64,000 bases of DNA from Klenkia marina (GTDB taxonomy: Bacteria > Actinomycetota > Actinomycetes > Mycobacteriales > Geodermatophilaceae). The stretch covers positions 496,001 through 560,000 of the forward strand of contig NZ_FMUH01000001.1 in assembly GCF_900101025.1 (NCBI RefSeq). Reading direction: 5' to 3'. Of this stretch, positions 25,928-35,145 are shown in pieces; the first letter of the stretch is position 1, and every line of letters begins with the position of its first letter. The notes beneath the pieces are model-generated. The model was given only the letters and a program-made list of their open reading frames with translations. It was not told where the DNA came from and searched no databases. A program made the translations under genes and the position numbers.

Positions 25928-27196
25928 GTGACGGCCCCCCTCCCGCTGACCGGCGCGCTCGACGACCCGGCCCGGGCCCGCGACCTCGCGAAGATGAAGC
26001 GCCTGGCCACCGGGCTGTTCGTGGGCGCCGCGCTGGTGTTCCTGGCCTGCGTGCTCCTCGGCGGCGACCGCACCTGGGTGGGCTACGTGCGCGCCACCGC
26101 CGAGGCCTCGATGGTCGGTGCACTGGCCGACTGGTTCGCCGTCACCGCGCTCTTCCGGCACCCGCTGCGGCTGCCGATCCCGCACACCGCGATCATCCCG
26201 CGCAAGAAGGACCAGATCGGCGAGAGCCTGGGCACCTTCGTGCAGGAGAACTTCCTGACCCCGGCGGTCGTCGACGAGCGGCTGGCCGGCTACGACGTCC
26301 CCGGCCGCATCGGGGAGTTCCTCGGCGCCCCCGGTCGGGCCGAGCGGCTGGCCGGCGACGCGGGCACCGCCGTCCGGGCCCTGTTCGACCTGCTGGACGA
26401 CGACGTCGTGCAGGACGCCGTCGGCTCCCTCGTCGACCGCAAGGCGCGCGAGACCCCGGCCGCCCCGGTGCTGGCGCGGGTGATCGAGGCGGTGGTCGAC
26501 GGCGACAAGCACCAGGACGTGCTGTCGGCCGGGCTGACCGGGCTGGCCGGGTTCCTGCGCGAGAACCGCTCGCTGTTCCGGGCGCAGCTGTCCGACGCCT
26601 CCCCCGCCTGGGTGCCCGACTGGGTGGACGACCGGGTGTTCGTGCGGGCGTTCGACGGCGTGCAGCGGTTCCTCGCCGAGGTGGGCGCCGACCCCCGGCA
26701 CGAACTGCGCCGCTCGTACGACGCCCGGCTGCGGGCCTACGTGCACGCCCTGCGCACCGACCCGGCCACCGCCGCCAAGGTCGAGGAGTTCAAGGCCGAG
26801 CTGCTCGACCACCCGGCGGTGCGCGCCTGGTCGGCCGGGCTGTGGGGCACCGCGAAGACCGCGCTGCTGACCGCTGCCGACGACCCGGACTCCGCGCTGC
26901 GCGCCCGGGTGGCCGACCTGGTGCGCCGGGCGGCGACGCTGCTGCGCGAGGACGAGACCGTGCGCACCCAGGTGCAGAAGCAGACGCAGCGGGCCGCCCG
27001 GTGGGCCGTGCAGCGGTTCAGCGGGGACGCCGCCGAGCTGGTCAGCACCACGGTCGCCCGCTGGGACACCGAGGAGACCAGCCGGCGCATCGAGCTGCAG
27101 GTGGGCCGCGACCTGCAGTGGATCCGGGTCAACGGCACCGTGGTCGGCGGCCTGGCCGGCCTGGTCATCTACACCCTGGCCCAGCTGCTGGGCTGA
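25928..27196 (+). CDS. DUF445 family membrane-associated protein
   Basis: 422 residues. The DUF445 signature ADWFAVTALFRHPLRLPIPHTAIIPRKKDQIGESLGTFVQENFL is at residues 66-110, after a first membrane helix (about 30-48). A long helical region follows and a second membrane helix closes the protein (VVGGLAGLVIYTLAQLLG), so both ends are in the membrane. Function of the family is unknown; roles in cell envelope organisation have been suggested. The GTG start lies just after the terminator hairpin of the HtrA-like gene, leaving almost no space for its own promoter except within that hairpin region. Confidence 0.88.
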   Translation: MTAPLPLTGALDDPARARDLAKMKRLATGLFVGAALVFLACVLLGGDRTWVGYVRATAEASMVGALADWFAVTALFRHPLRLPIPHTAIIPRKKDQIGESLGTFVQENFLTPAVVDERLAGYDVPGRIGEFLGAPGRAERLAGDAGTAVRALFDLLDDDVVQDAVGSLVDRKARETPAAPVLARVIEAVVDGDKHQDVLSAGLTGLAGFLRENRSLFRAQLSDASPAWVPDWVDDRVFVRAFDGVQRFLAEVGADPRHELRRSYDARLRAYVHALRTDPATAAKVEEFKAELLDHPAVRAWSAGLWGTAKTALLTAADDPDSALRARVADLVRRAATLLREDETVRTQVQKQTQRAARWAVQRFSGDAAELVSTTVARWDTEETSRRIELQVGRDLQWIRVNGTVVGGLAGLVIYTLAQLLG

Positions 27197-27249
27197 GCCC
27201 GCGTCACCGGTCCGTGCGCCGAGGCACGCGTCGAGGGTGGGCAGCCGTG

Positions 27250-27323
27250 CTGCACGTGGAGAACGGGGTTCGCGCCCTCCCGCACACCGGCGAGGGGGCG
27301 GGAACCCCGCACTCGGCATGCAG
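27250..27323. repeat. Long imperfect palindrome between convergent genes
   Basis: Arms of about 30 bases (27250-27279 and 27292-27323) pair imperfectly around a 12-base loop; the best part is CGGGGTTC with GAACCCCG. It sits between the DUF445 gene and the cupin gene and can act as a bidirectional terminator. Its length and irregular pairing also fit a REP/MITE-like palindrome, but only one copy is in the window. Confidence 0.55.
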
Positions 27324-27343
27324 AACGGCACCGACGGCACCGG

Positions 27344-27721
27344 TCAGCCGAGGGTGAAGCCGCTCCACTCGAAACCGGGCGAGACCACGCAGCTGACCAG
27401 CACCTCGCCGTCGACCGGCGCCGCGCTCTGCCGCACCCCGGCCGGGACGAGGACCTGCGGGTGGTCGGCGTCCAGGCGCACCTGCTCCTCCCCCACCTGC
27501 AGGTCGAGCGCGCCCGGGCCGTGCCACAGCCACAGCTCATCGGCGTCCACCGTGTGCGCCGCTGAGGACTCCCCCGCCGCCAGCAGGTACAGGATCGCGG
27601 TGGCCTGCGGGCGGCCAGCGTCGCCGGCCGGCCCGGTCCAGGTGCGCCGGAACCACCCGCCCTCGGGGTGCGCGGCCAGGTCCAGCCGCTCAGCCGTCGC
27701 CGGTCGCACGGTCATCGACAC
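27344..27721 (-). CDS. Cupin_5 (DUF985) family protein
   Basis: 125 residues, single cupin barrel. LDLAAHPEGGWFRRTWTGP near the start, ILYLLAAGESSAAHTVDADELWLWHGPGALDL in the middle and LVPAGVRQSA are the DUF985/cupin_5 signature. Family members are small sugar- or metal-binding-like proteins, but no reaction is assigned. Either the GTG at 27721 or the ATG two codons later could be the start; the latter has better spacing to GGGGTGG. It is separated from rlmB by a hairpin. Confidence 0.85.
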   Translation of the reverse strand: MSMTVRPATAERLDLAAHPEGGWFRRTWTGPAGDAGRPQATAILYLLAAGESSAAHTVDADELWLWHGPGALDLQVGEEQVRLDADHPQVLVPAGVRQSAAPVDGEVLVSCVVSPGFEWSGFTLG

Positions 27722-27752
27722 CCACCCCGCTCGTCGGCGGGGTGATCAGCCC

Positions 27753-27795
27753 GGGTCAACTGCTGCCCCCCACGCAGGAGGGCAGCAGCTGACCC
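27753..27795 (-). terminator. Terminator hairpin after rlmB
   Basis: 16-base arms (27753-27768 and 27780-27795) pair with one mismatch; the core is CTGCTGCCC/GGGCAGCAG. GGTGATCA flanks it on both sides (27741-27748 and 27798-27805) as a direct repeat. It lies between the rlmB stop and the cupin start. Confidence 0.75.
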
Positions 27796-27822
27796 GCGGT
27801 GATCATGCGCCCGCCGCCGGGA

Positions 27823-28791
27823 TCAGCGGCGGCGGGCCGAGGCCGCGGCGTAGAGCGCGATGCTGGCCGCGACGCTGACGTTGAGCGACTCGGTGTCCTT
27901 GGTCATCGGGATGCGCAGCACGACGTCGCACCGCTCGCGCACCAGCCGGGACAGCCCGGCACCCTCGGCGCCCACGACCAGGGCCAGCGGGTCGGCGAAG
28001 CCGGTGAACTCGTGCAGCTCCATGTCCGCGTCGTCGCCGGCCAGGCCGACGGTCTGCAGCCCGGCCTCCTGGTAGGAGGCCAGCGCCCGGGCCAGGTTGA
28101 CCGCGCGGGCCACCCGGATGCGGGCCGCGGCACCGGCGGAGGTGCGCCAGGCCGACGCGGTCATGCCGACCGCGCGCCGCTGCGGGACGACGACGCCGTG
28201 CGCGTCGAACGCTGCCGCGGAGCGGACGACGGCGCCCAGGTTGCGCGGGTCGGTGATGCCGTCGAGGGCCACCACCAGCGGCGCACGGTTGCCGTCGCGG
28301 GCGATGTCGAGGAGGTCGTCGGGGTGCGCGTAGTCGTAGGGCGGGACCATGAGCCCGATGCCCTGGTGCAGCGCGCCGTCGCTCATCCGGTCGAACTCGG
28401 CGCGGCCGACCTCCATGAGCGGCAGGCCGCGGTCGCCGGCCAGCTGCACGGCCTCGGCGATGCGCTCGTCGGTGCCCCCGCGGCTGGTGTCGCCGGTGAC
28501 CACGTAGAGCGCGGTCGCCGGGATGCGGGCGCGCAGCGCCTCGACCACGGGGTTGCGGCCCAGCAGCAGCTCGGGCTGCTCCTCGTTGCGGCGTTGCACC
28601 CGGGCGCGGTTGTCCCGGCGGGCGGCGGCCTGCTTGGCCGCCTTGTACGCCGGGTGGTAGGGCCGGTCCTCGGCCTTGGGGGTGGCCCCGCGGCCGGCGA
28701 GCGACCGCCGGTTCTTGCCGCCGGTGCCGCTGGTGGCCGTCTTCTTCCCGGCCCCGGCCGACCGGCCGCGTCGCTGGCTGTTGCCCGCCAT
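27823..28791 (-). CDS. rlmB: 23S rRNA (guanosine-2'-O-)-methyltransferase RlmB-like (SpoU family)
   Basis: 322 residues. A basic, disordered N-terminus (about 1-72, many Arg/Lys/Gly) precedes the SpoU substrate-binding domain ([14 protein letters not shown]) and the SPOUT methyltransferase with [45 protein letters not shown] and [21 protein letters not shown]. These are the three SpoU motifs that bind S-adenosylmethionine in a trefoil knot. It should methylate G2251 of 23S rRNA by family assignment. It follows cysS by 34 bases, as in mycobacteria. Confidence 0.92.
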   Translation of the reverse strand: MAGNSQRRGRSAGAGKKTATSGTGGKNRRSLAGRGATPKAEDRPYHPAYKAAKQAAARRDNRARVQRRNEEQPELLLGRNPVVEALRARIPATALYVVTGDTSRGGTDERIAEAVQLAGDRGLPLMEVGRAEFDRMSDGALHQGIGLMVPPYDYAHPDDLLDIARDGNRAPLVVALDGITDPRNLGAVVRSAAAFDAHGVVVPQRRAVGMTASAWRTSAGAAARIRVARAVNLARALASYQEAGLQTVGLAGDDADMELHEFTGFADPLALVVGAEGAGLSRLVRERCDVVLRIPMTKDTESLNVSVAASIALYAAASARRR

Positions 28792-28825
28792 CAGCGGGTC
28801 ACCTCTTCTCTGCTGCCGCCGCGGC

Positions 28826-30226
28826 TCACCGGGAGAGCTCCCAGCGCGGGCCGGACGGGGTGTCCTCGACGACGACGCCGAGGGTGGTCAACTGGTCGCG
28901 GACGGCGTCGGCCGCCGCGTAGTCCTTGCGGGCCCGGGCGGCTGCGCGCTGCTCGAGGGCCAGGCGCACGAGGCCGTCGGTGACCTCGGTCAGCCGGGTG
29001 TCCGAACCGCCCTCGGCCCACTGCGGGTCGAGCGGGTCCAGCCCGAGCACGCCCAGCATGGCGCGCACCGCGCCGAACTCGGCGGCCACCGCGGCGTCGT
29101 CCCCGTCGGCCAGCGCGGTGTTGCCGACCCGGGCGTGCTCGTGGGCCACCGCGACGGCGGCCGGCGTCCCGAGGTCGTCGTCCAGGGCGGCGGCGAAGGG
29201 GGCCGGCAGCGCGCCGCCCTCGGTGACCCCGACCCGCTCGACCGCGCGGCGGACGAAGGACTCCAGCCGCCGGTAGGCGGCCCCGGCGTCGGCGAGCGCG
29301 GCGTCGGTGAACTCGATGGTCGAGCGGTAGTGCGGGGCGACCAGGTAGTAGCGCAGCTCGACCGGCCGCACCCGGGTGACGACCTCGTCGACCAGGGCGG
29401 TGTTGCCCATCGACTTGCTCATCTTCTCCCCGCCCAGGGTGACCCAGCCGTTGTGCAGCCAGTACCGGGTGAAGGAGTCGCCGGCCGCGCGGGACTGCGC
29501 CTGCTCGTTCTCGTGGTGCGGGAAGCGGAGGTCCAGCCCGCCGCCGTGGATGTCGAACTCCCCGCCCAGGTACTTGTGCGCCATGGCCGAGCACTCGAGG
29601 TGCCAGCCGGGCCGGCCGCGACCCCACGGGGTGTCCCAGGAGGCGGTGTCCGGGTCGGTGGGCTTGTGCGCCTTCCACAGCGCGAAGTCGCGGGGGTCGC
29701 GCTTGAGGTCGTCGGTGTCGGCGTCGCCGGCGGGCTGCAGGTCCTCGACCTTCTGCCCGGTCAGCTCGCCGTACGCCGGCCAGGACCGGACGTCGAAGTA
29801 CACGTCGCCGCCGGCGGCGTAGGCGTGCCCACGCTCGACCAGCCGGGCGATCATCTCGACCATCTCGGGCACGTGACCGGTGGCCCGCGGCTCGTAGGTG
29901 GGGGGCAGCGTGCCCAGCACCTGGTAGGCGCGGGTGCAGGCCAGCTCGTTGCGGTAGGCCCAGTCCCACCACTCGACGCCGTTCGCCGCGGCCTTGGCCA
30001 GGATCTTGTCGTCGACGTCGGTGACGTTGCGGACGAAGGTGACGTCGAGCCCGCCGTGGGTCAGCCACCGGCGCAGGACGTCGAAGGCCAGCGCCGCGCG
30101 CACGTGGCCGATGTGCGGCGGGCCCTGCACCGTCAGCCCGCAGACGTACATCGACACCTCACCGGCACGCAGGGGCGTGAAGTCGCGCACGGCGCGCGCG
30201 GCCGTGTCGTACAGGCGGAGGCTCAC
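28826..30226 (-). CDS. cysS: Cysteinyl-tRNA synthetase
   Basis: 466 residues, class I aminoacyl-tRNA synthetase. The HIGH motif is [10 protein letters not shown] near residue 30 and the KMSKS motif is [10 protein letters not shown]. Zinc-binding residues are in [10 protein letters not shown] and WHLECSAMA, and [15 protein letters not shown] is typical of CysS. An MshC-like amidating enzyme is less likely because the C-terminal DALR-type domain is complete. The GTG at 30226 overlaps the ispF stop (GTGA), which sets the start. It is the fourth gene of the carD-ispD-ispF-cysS-rlmB run. Confidence 0.95.
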   Translation of the reverse strand: MSLRLYDTAARAVRDFTPLRAGEVSMYVCGLTVQGPPHIGHVRAALAFDVLRRWLTHGGLDVTFVRNVTDVDDKILAKAAANGVEWWDWAYRNELACTRAYQVLGTLPPTYEPRATGHVPEMVEMIARLVERGHAYAAGGDVYFDVRSWPAYGELTGQKVEDLQPAGDADTDDLKRDPRDFALWKAHKPTDPDTASWDTPWGRGRPGWHLECSAMAHKYLGGEFDIHGGGLDLRFPHHENEQAQSRAAGDSFTRYWLHNGWVTLGGEKMSKSMGNTALVDEVVTRVRPVELRYYLVAPHYRSTIEFTDAALADAGAAYRRLESFVRRAVERVGVTEGGALPAPFAAALDDDLGTPAAVAVAHEHARVGNTALADGDDAAVAAEFGAVRAMLGVLGLDPLDPQWAEGGSDTRLTEVTDGLVRLALEQRAAARARKDYAAADAVRDQLTTLGVVVEDTPSGPRWELSR

Positions 30227-30732
30227 TGCGCGGAGTCTACGGAGGTCGCGGGCGCGCTCCGGACCACGAGCGCGGTGGCCACCGCCGCCCGCCCCTCCCC
30301 GCGGCCGGTGAGCCCCAGGCCGTCGGTGGTGGTGGCGGTCAGCCCGACCGGCGCCCCCAGCGCGGCCGACAGCACCTGCTCGGCCTCGGCCCGGCGGGGC
30401 CCGACCTTGGGGGTGTTGCCGATCAGCTGCACGGTCGCGTTGCCCACCACCCAGCCGGCGGCCGCCAGGGTCTCGCGCACGTGCACCAGGACGTCGGCCC
30501 CGCGGGCGCCGGCCCAGCGGGGGTCGTCGGTGCCCAGCAGGCCGCCGATGTCGCCCAGGCCGGCGGCCGACAGGACGGCGTCGGTGAGGGCGTGGGCGAC
30601 GACGTCGCCGTCGGAGTGCCCGGCGCAGCCGTCGACGCCGGGCCACTCGAGGCCGGCCAGCCAGCAGGTGCGCCCGGCCTCGACCGGGTGCACGTCGGTG
30701 CCCGTGCCCACGCGGGGCAGCGGCGCGCTCAC
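30223..30732 (-). CDS. ispF: 2-C-methyl-D-erythritol 2,4-cyclodiphosphate synthase
   Basis: 169 residues; forms MEcPP in the MEP isoprenoid pathway. Metal ligands are in GTDVHPV and [17 protein letters not shown]; the segment [22 protein letters not shown] and [14 protein letters not shown] near the end are also conserved. The GTG start overlaps the ispD stop (GTGA at 30729-30732) and its own stop overlaps the cysS start, so translation of the three is coupled. ispD upstream supplies the preceding step but one. Confidence 0.95.
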   Translation of the reverse strand: MSAPLPRVGTGTDVHPVEAGRTCWLAGLEWPGVDGCAGHSDGDVVAHALTDAVLSAAGLGDIGGLLGTDDPRWAGARGADVLVHVRETLAAAGWVVGNATVQLIGNTPKVGPRRAEAEQVLSAALGAPVGLTATTTDGLGLTGRGEGRAAVATALVVRSAPATSVDSAQ

Positions 30733-31445
30733 CGGGCGGCCAGCCGGTGCTCGGCCTGCACGAGGTCGTGGGGCACGGTGATCTTGGCGGCCAGCTCGTC
30801 GCCGGCCACGGTGTGCACGACCACGCCCTGCGCCCGCACGACGGAGGCGTCGTCGGTGTAGGCCTGCTCGTCGGTCACCGCGGCGTAGGCGGCGAGCAGG
30901 GTGGCGCGGTCGAAGCCCTGCGGGGTCTGCACCCGGCGCAGCGCGTCGCGGGCGACCTCGGTGACCACGCGGTCGCCGTCGACCTCGACGGTGGTGTCGA
31001 CGACCGGCAGCACCGGGACGACGGCGCGGGCACCGGCGGCCAGCGCGGCCAGCACCCGGGTGACCACGGCGGCCGGGGTGAACGGCCGGGCGGCGTCGTG
31101 CACGAGCACCGGCCCGTCGCCCGCGACGCAGTGGGCCAGCGCGTTGCGCACCGACGCGGTGCGGGTGGCGCCGCCGGCGACCAGGGTGACCTCGGCGGGC
31201 AGCAGCGCGGCGAACTCGCCGCGGTGCTCGTCCGGCACGGCGACGACGACGTCGGGCACGCCGGCGGCCAGCAGGCCCTCGACGGCGTGCGCGACCAGCG
31301 GGCGGCCGCCGACCTCGACCAGGGCCTTGGGCACCGGACGCCCGGAGCGGACCGCGCCCAGACGCACTCCGCTCCCGGCCGCGACGACGATGGCGGTCGC
31401 GGATCCGGGAGCGGGGTGGTGGTGGTGCGGGGGGTTCGTGCTCAG
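30729..31445 (-). CDS. ispD: 2-C-methyl-D-erythritol 4-phosphate cytidylyltransferase (apparent CTG start)
   Basis: Catalyses CTP + MEP to CDP-ME in the MEP pathway. The CTP-binding loop [40 protein letters not shown] and TPQGFDR are all present. No ATG, GTG or TTG lies in frame between the carD stop and that loop; the first such codon is the GTG inside SGVRLG, which would remove the CTP site. A CTG at 31445-31443 shares four bases with the carD stop (CTGA), the same geometry as the GTGA junctions around it, and gives [25 protein letters not shown], 238 residues in all. I infer a CTG start; a sequencing error is the main alternative. Confidence 0.82.
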   Translation of the reverse strand: MSTNPPHHHHPAPGSATAIVVAAGSGVRLGAVRSGRPVPKALVEVGGRPLVAHAVEGLLAAGVPDVVVAVPDEHRGEFAALLPAEVTLVAGGATRTASVRNALAHCVAGDGPVLVHDAARPFTPAAVVTRVLAALAAGARAVVPVLPVVDTTVEVDGDRVVTEVARDALRRVQTPQGFDRATLLAAYAAVTDEQAYTDDASVVRAQGVVVHTVAGDELAAKITVPHDLVQAEHRLAAR

Positions 31446-31924
31446 CTGGCCAGGACCTCGTCGAGCAGGATCTCGGCCTTGTCCTCGTTGGTGCCCTCGG
31501 CGAGCGCGAGCTCGCTGACCAGGATCTGGCGGGCCTTGGAGAGCATGCGCTTCTCACCGGCGGACAGGCCGCGGTCCTTGTCGCGACGCCACAGGTCGCG
31601 GACGACCTCGGCCACCTTGTTCACGTCGCCGGAGGCCAGCTTCTCGAGGTTGGCCTTGTACCGGCGCGACCAGTTGGTCGGCTCCTCGGTGTGCGGGGCG
31701 CGCAGCACCTCGAACACCTTGTCCAGGCCTTCCTGGCCCACGACGTCGCGGACGCCGACGATCTCGGCGTTGTCGGCCGGGACGCGTACGGTCAGGTCGC
31801 CCTGGGCGACCTTGAGCACGAGGTACGACTTCTCGACGCCCTTGATCGTGCGCTGCTCGATCGCCTCGATCAGTGCTGCGCCGTGGTGCGGGTAGACGAC
31901 GGTCTCGCCGACGGTGAAGCCCAT
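31442..31924 (-). CDS. carD: RNA polymerase-binding transcription factor CarD
   Basis: 160 residues. The RNA-polymerase-interaction domain ([35 protein letters not shown]) is followed by the helical DNA-binding domain with [21 protein letters not shown] (the conserved Trp that wedges into the minor groove). CarD stabilises open complexes, chiefly at rRNA promoters. The ATG at 31924 is set by AAAGGGG upstream and by the family N-terminus. A TATTCT hexamer lies about 30 bases upstream on the minus strand and may be the -10. It leads the carD-ispD-ispF-cysS-rlmB unit. Confidence 0.95.
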   Translation of the reverse strand: MGFTVGETVVYPHHGAALIEAIEQRTIKGVEKSYLVLKVAQGDLTVRVPADNAEIVGVRDVVGQEGLDKVFEVLRAPHTEEPTNWSRRYKANLEKLASGDVNKVAEVVRDLWRRDKDRGLSAGEKRMLSKARQILVSELALAEGTNEDKAEILLDEVLAS

Positions 31925-32045
31925 GTGTGTGTGACCCCTTTCGCTCTGCCCAGAATACCACGGGACGGGTCGCACCGGACTGGTTGGTCCTGCCAAACGT
32001 GCAGGTCAGGGGCTTGTCGCTGGTCAGGGTGGGGTTGACAGAGGG

Positions 32046-32915
32046 GTGGTCGGTGTGCCTGTGGACGACGAGGAGGCCCCCCCGGGGGCGTGGCGGACGG
32101 TCGTCGCGATGGCCCTGGCGACCCATCTCGGGCCCACCGTGGCGGTCACCTCGGTGGCCGCGCTGCTGGCCGTCGCCGCCGACGTCGGGGCGGCCCGCAC
32201 CGCACTGGTGGCCCTCGCGGTGCTCGCTGGCCAGGCGTCGATCGGCTGGAGCAACGACTGGCTGGACGCCGACCGCGACGCCGCCGTCGCCCGGGCCGAC
32301 AAGCCCACCGTGCAGGGCCTGGTGACCCCGGCCCGACTGCGGGCGGCGGCGTTGACCGCGGTGGTCGTGGCCGTCGTCGCCTCGCTGGCCCTCGGCCCCG
32401 CGCCCGGCGTCCTGCTGCTCGGCGTGGTCGCCGGCGGCTGGGCGTACAACGCGGGCCTCAAGCGGACGGCGGCCTCGCTGCTGCCCTACCTCGTCGCCTT
32501 CGGCCTGCTCCCCGCCGGTGTGGTCGCGGCGGCGCCGGGCACCCCGGTCGCGCCCTGGTGGCTGGTCGCGGCCGGGGCCCTGCTCGGCGGCGCGGCGCAC
32601 CTGGCCAACGTCGCCCCCGACCTCGAGGACGACGCGGCCACCGGCGTGCGGGGCCTGCCCCACCGCCTGGGCGCCCGCACATCCGCCCTGGTCGCCGCCG
32701 GCCTCCTGGGTGCGGCGTCGCTGGTCCTGGTGCTCGGCCCGGCCGGCCCGCCCACCGTCCTCGGGTGGCTGGCGCTGGTGGTCGCCGTCCCGGCCCTGGT
32801 CGTCGCGGGGCTCGCCGGCAGCGAGCGGTTCCGGGCCGCCGCGTTCCCAGCGGTGATGCTGCTGACCGTCGTCGACGTCGTGCTGCTCGTCCTCGGCGGT
32901 TCGGCGCTTCAGTAG
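32046..32915 (+). CDS. UbiA family prenyltransferase
   Basis: 289 residues, eight to nine membrane helices. The first Asp-rich motif is NDWLDADRD (about residue 75) and the second is DLEDD after NVA, the two Mg-pyrophosphate sites. GWAYNAGLKRT lies between them. The enzyme attaches an isoprenoid to an acceptor ring in the membrane; the acceptor (quinone, heme, chlorophyll-like or other) cannot be told from the sequence. The start could be any of three close GTG codons; GAGGGG precedes 32046-32055. It converges with the photolyase gene, overlapping it by 7 bases. The pair interrupts the carD-lpqE arrangement seen in mycobacteria. Confidence 0.85.
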   Translation: MVGVPVDDEEAPPGAWRTVVAMALATHLGPTVAVTSVAALLAVAADVGAARTALVALAVLAGQASIGWSNDWLDADRDAAVARADKPTVQGLVTPARLRAAALTAVVVAVVASLALGPAPGVLLLGVVAGGWAYNAGLKRTAASLLPYLVAFGLLPAGVVAAAPGTPVAPWWLVAAGALLGGAAHLANVAPDLEDDAATGVRGLPHRLGARTSALVAAGLLGAASLVLVLGPAGPPTVLGWLALVVAVPALVVAGLAGSERFRAAAFPAVMLLTVVDVVLLVLGGSALQ

Positions 32916-34456
32916 GGGTCGGTGCCCCGCTCGCGCTCCTGGGCCACGACGGCCTCGAGGTCCTTGAGCCGGCCCAGCCCGGCCAGGGGCTGGGCCATGC
33001 GGCGGTTGCCGCGCAGCACCGGCTCGACCCGGTCGAGGAAGCCCCAGTACCCGGCGGTGAACGGGCAGGCGTCCTCGCCCAGCCGCTTCTTCGGGTCGTA
33101 CCGGCAGCCGCCGCAGTAGTCGCTCATCCGGTCGATGTAGGCCCCGCCCGAGGCGTAGGGCTTGGTCGCCAGCACCCCGCCGTCGGCGTGCTGGCTCATG
33201 CCCACCACGTTGGGGACCATGACCCAGTCGTAGGCGTCGACGAACGTGCGGTGCATCCAGTCGGTCATCGCCAGCGGCTCGATGCCGCGCTGCAGGGCGT
33301 AGTTGCCCAGCACCATGAGCCGCGGGATGTGGTGCACCCAGCCGCGGTCGCGCAGGTCGCCGACCACGCCGGACAGGCAGGCCGCATCCAGGTCGGCGGT
33401 GTCCAGCTCCGCCATCCAGGCGGGCACCTCGGCGTGCGCGCCGAGGGCGTTGCCGTGCCGGTAGTCGCGGCCCAGGTGCCAGTACAGGTGCCAGATGTAG
33501 TCCCGCCAGCCCATCACCTGCCGCACGAAGCCCTCGACCGAGTTCAGCGGGAGGCCGTGCTCGCGGTAGGCGTCCTCGGCGCGCTGGACGACCTCGCGCG
33601 GGTCGACCAGCCCGAGGTTCATCGGGGCCGAGAGCAACGAGTGCGCCAGCCAGGGCTCGCCGGCGAGCATGGCGTCCTCGTGCGGGCCGAACGCGGACAG
33701 CCGGTGCTCCAGGAAGTCGCGTAGCCGGTGCAGGGTCTCGCGGCGGGTGACCGGGAACAACCGGGGGCCGTCGGCCCCGACGAACTGCACGTCGCCGTCG
33801 CGCTCCCAGCGGTCGAGGTCGGCGCGCACCTCCTCGTCGATCTCGTCCTCGGTCGGCAGCCACGGCCGGGGCGCCGGCGAGCGGCCGTCGGCGGGCGGGG
33901 GCTCGCGGTTGTCGTGGTCGAAGTTGTACTTGCCACCCGTCGGCTCGGCGCCCTCCATCAGGACGTCGTGGTGCTGGCGGGCGGCCCGGTAGAAGTCGTC
34001 CATGAGCAGCCGCTTCCCGCCGTCGGTGCCGCGGCCGGTCGCCCAGCGCCGGAAGGTCTGCTCGTCGGTGACGAACCCGCGCGAGGCGAGCACCTGCACG
34101 CCGTCGCGGGCGAGCACGAAGTCGCGGGCCGGCCAGGTGGTCGGCGCGCAGACGCTCAGCGGCTCACCGACGGCGTCGAGGGCCTCGGCGTAGGTGCCGG
34201 TCTGCAGGAAGCGGGCGCGGTCACCGAGCTCGGCGGCCCGGTGCCGCAGGGCCGACAGGATCAGGTGCGCCTTCTGCCGGTGGAACCGGCGGCGCCGGAA
34301 CACCGCCCGGGACTCGACCAGCAGCACCTCCTGGTGCGGGTCGTCGAGGAAGTGCGGGCCCAGCTGGTCGGCGAAGCACCACCGCCGGGTGCCCGGCGCG
34401 CGCTCCGGGAAGTCGGCCAGCGCCGGATCGTCGTGAGCCACACCCGTCACCTCCAC
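32909..34456 (-). CDS. Cryptochrome/photolyase of the FeS-BCP (bacterial 6-4 photolyase) family
   Basis: 515 residues. The start RWCFADQLGPHFL and KAHLILSALRHRA is the antenna-side Rossmann domain. The FAD-binding helical domain contains LNSVEGFVRQVMGWRDYIW, HHIPRLMVLGNYALQRG and MVPNVVGMSQHADGG. The 4Fe-4S ligands are in DYCGGCRYDPKKRLGEDACPF plus an earlier cysteine (DAACLSG), diagnostic of the FeS-containing PhrB-like group. It should repair UV-induced (6-4) photoproducts with light, or act as a light sensor. 515 residues is the normal length. It is convergent with the UbiA gene and stands alone on its strand. Confidence 0.92.
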   Translation of the reverse strand: MEVTGVAHDDPALADFPERAPGTRRWCFADQLGPHFLDDPHQEVLLVESRAVFRRRRFHRQKAHLILSALRHRAAELGDRARFLQTGTYAEALDAVGEPLSVCAPTTWPARDFVLARDGVQVLASRGFVTDEQTFRRWATGRGTDGGKRLLMDDFYRAARQHHDVLMEGAEPTGGKYNFDHDNREPPPADGRSPAPRPWLPTEDEIDEEVRADLDRWERDGDVQFVGADGPRLFPVTRRETLHRLRDFLEHRLSAFGPHEDAMLAGEPWLAHSLLSAPMNLGLVDPREVVQRAEDAYREHGLPLNSVEGFVRQVMGWRDYIWHLYWHLGRDYRHGNALGAHAEVPAWMAELDTADLDAACLSGVVGDLRDRGWVHHIPRLMVLGNYALQRGIEPLAMTDWMHRTFVDAYDWVMVPNVVGMSQHADGGVLATKPYASGGAYIDRMSDYCGGCRYDPKKRLGEDACPFTAGYWGFLDRVEPVLRGNRRMAQPLAGLGRLKDLEAVVAQERERGTDPY

Positions 34457-34542
34457 GCGCGCATCGTGGGGTGACCGTTAGGCTCTGCGCGACTCGAGTC
34501 GACGATGCCCGGTACCCCCGGTGCTCCAGGAGGTCCCCCGCC

Positions 34543-35103
34543 GTGAACCGCGTTGTGCGCGCCGCCACGATCGGTGTGCTGGTGCTGTCCCCGGTGGCCC
34601 TGTCCGCCTGCAGCGCCGGCCAGATCGCGCAGACCGCCACCCAGGACCGCGACATCCGCGGCGGCCAGGCCGACGTGGGCGACATCCACCTGCGCACGGC
34701 CACCACGGCGTACCCGCAGAACGGCGTCTACGCCGAGGGCGGCGACGCCCGCCTGCTGGTCGCCATCGCGAACTCCGGGCAGGCCGACGACGAGCTGGTC
34801 GACATCTCCGGCCCCGGCTTCGAGTCGGTCGAGATCCTCGACCCCCAGTCGGAGTCCGAGTCCCCCACCGGCTTCGTGATCCCGGCCGGCCAGAACGTGT
34901 ACGTCGGCGACGGCGGCCCCGCGGTCACCCTGGTGGGCCTCACCGAGGAGATCACCCCGGCGCAGTCGCTGGAGGTCACGTTCACCTTCCGCGACGCCGG
35001 TGAGGTCACCGTGCCCGTCCTGGTCGGCACCCCCGCGCTCGACCTGCCACGCGGCGAGGGCTTCGACTTCCACCACGAGGGCGAGGGCGAGGGCGCGGAG
35101 TAA
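34543..35103 (+). CDS. LpqE-like lipoprotein
   Basis: 186 residues. A lipoprotein signal (RVVRAATIGVLVLSPVALSACSAG, lipobox LSAC) places it on the outer face of the membrane. The body is one beta-rich domain: DIHLRTATTAYPQNGVYAEGGDARLLVAIANSGQADDELVDIS, then a CopZ/PCuAC-like pattern without its Met/His ligands; the C-terminus is acidic with HH. The GTG at 34543 has AGGAGG upstream. The position right before radA matches LpqE (Rv3584) in M. tuberculosis. Function is unknown. Confidence 0.82.
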   Translation: MNRVVRAATIGVLVLSPVALSACSAGQIAQTATQDRDIRGGQADVGDIHLRTATTAYPQNGVYAEGGDARLLVAIANSGQADDELVDISGPGFESVEILDPQSESESPTGFVIPAGQNVYVGDGGPAVTLVGLTEEITPAQSLEVTFTFRDAGEVTVPVLVGTPALDLPRGEGFDFHHEGEGEGAE

Positions 35104-35145
35104 CCGCTCCCGCGTTCTGTCGTACCCCCGCGGCACCATGACCGC

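Noticed and set aside
23855-27340. Open frame of 1161 codons on the minus strand
   Set aside because: It runs antisense to the HtrA-like and DUF445 genes and through the tRNA; composition is Arg/Gly/Asp-type noise of an antisense frame.
31368-31445. ispD frameshift or truncated gene
   Set aside because: The frame runs unbroken from the CTG through the CTP loop to the stop with all motifs present; only the start codon is unusual.
32034-32039. TTGACA resembling a -35 box
   Set aside because: It lies only 7 bases before the UbiA start, so a -10 at 17 bases would be inside the gene; likely chance.
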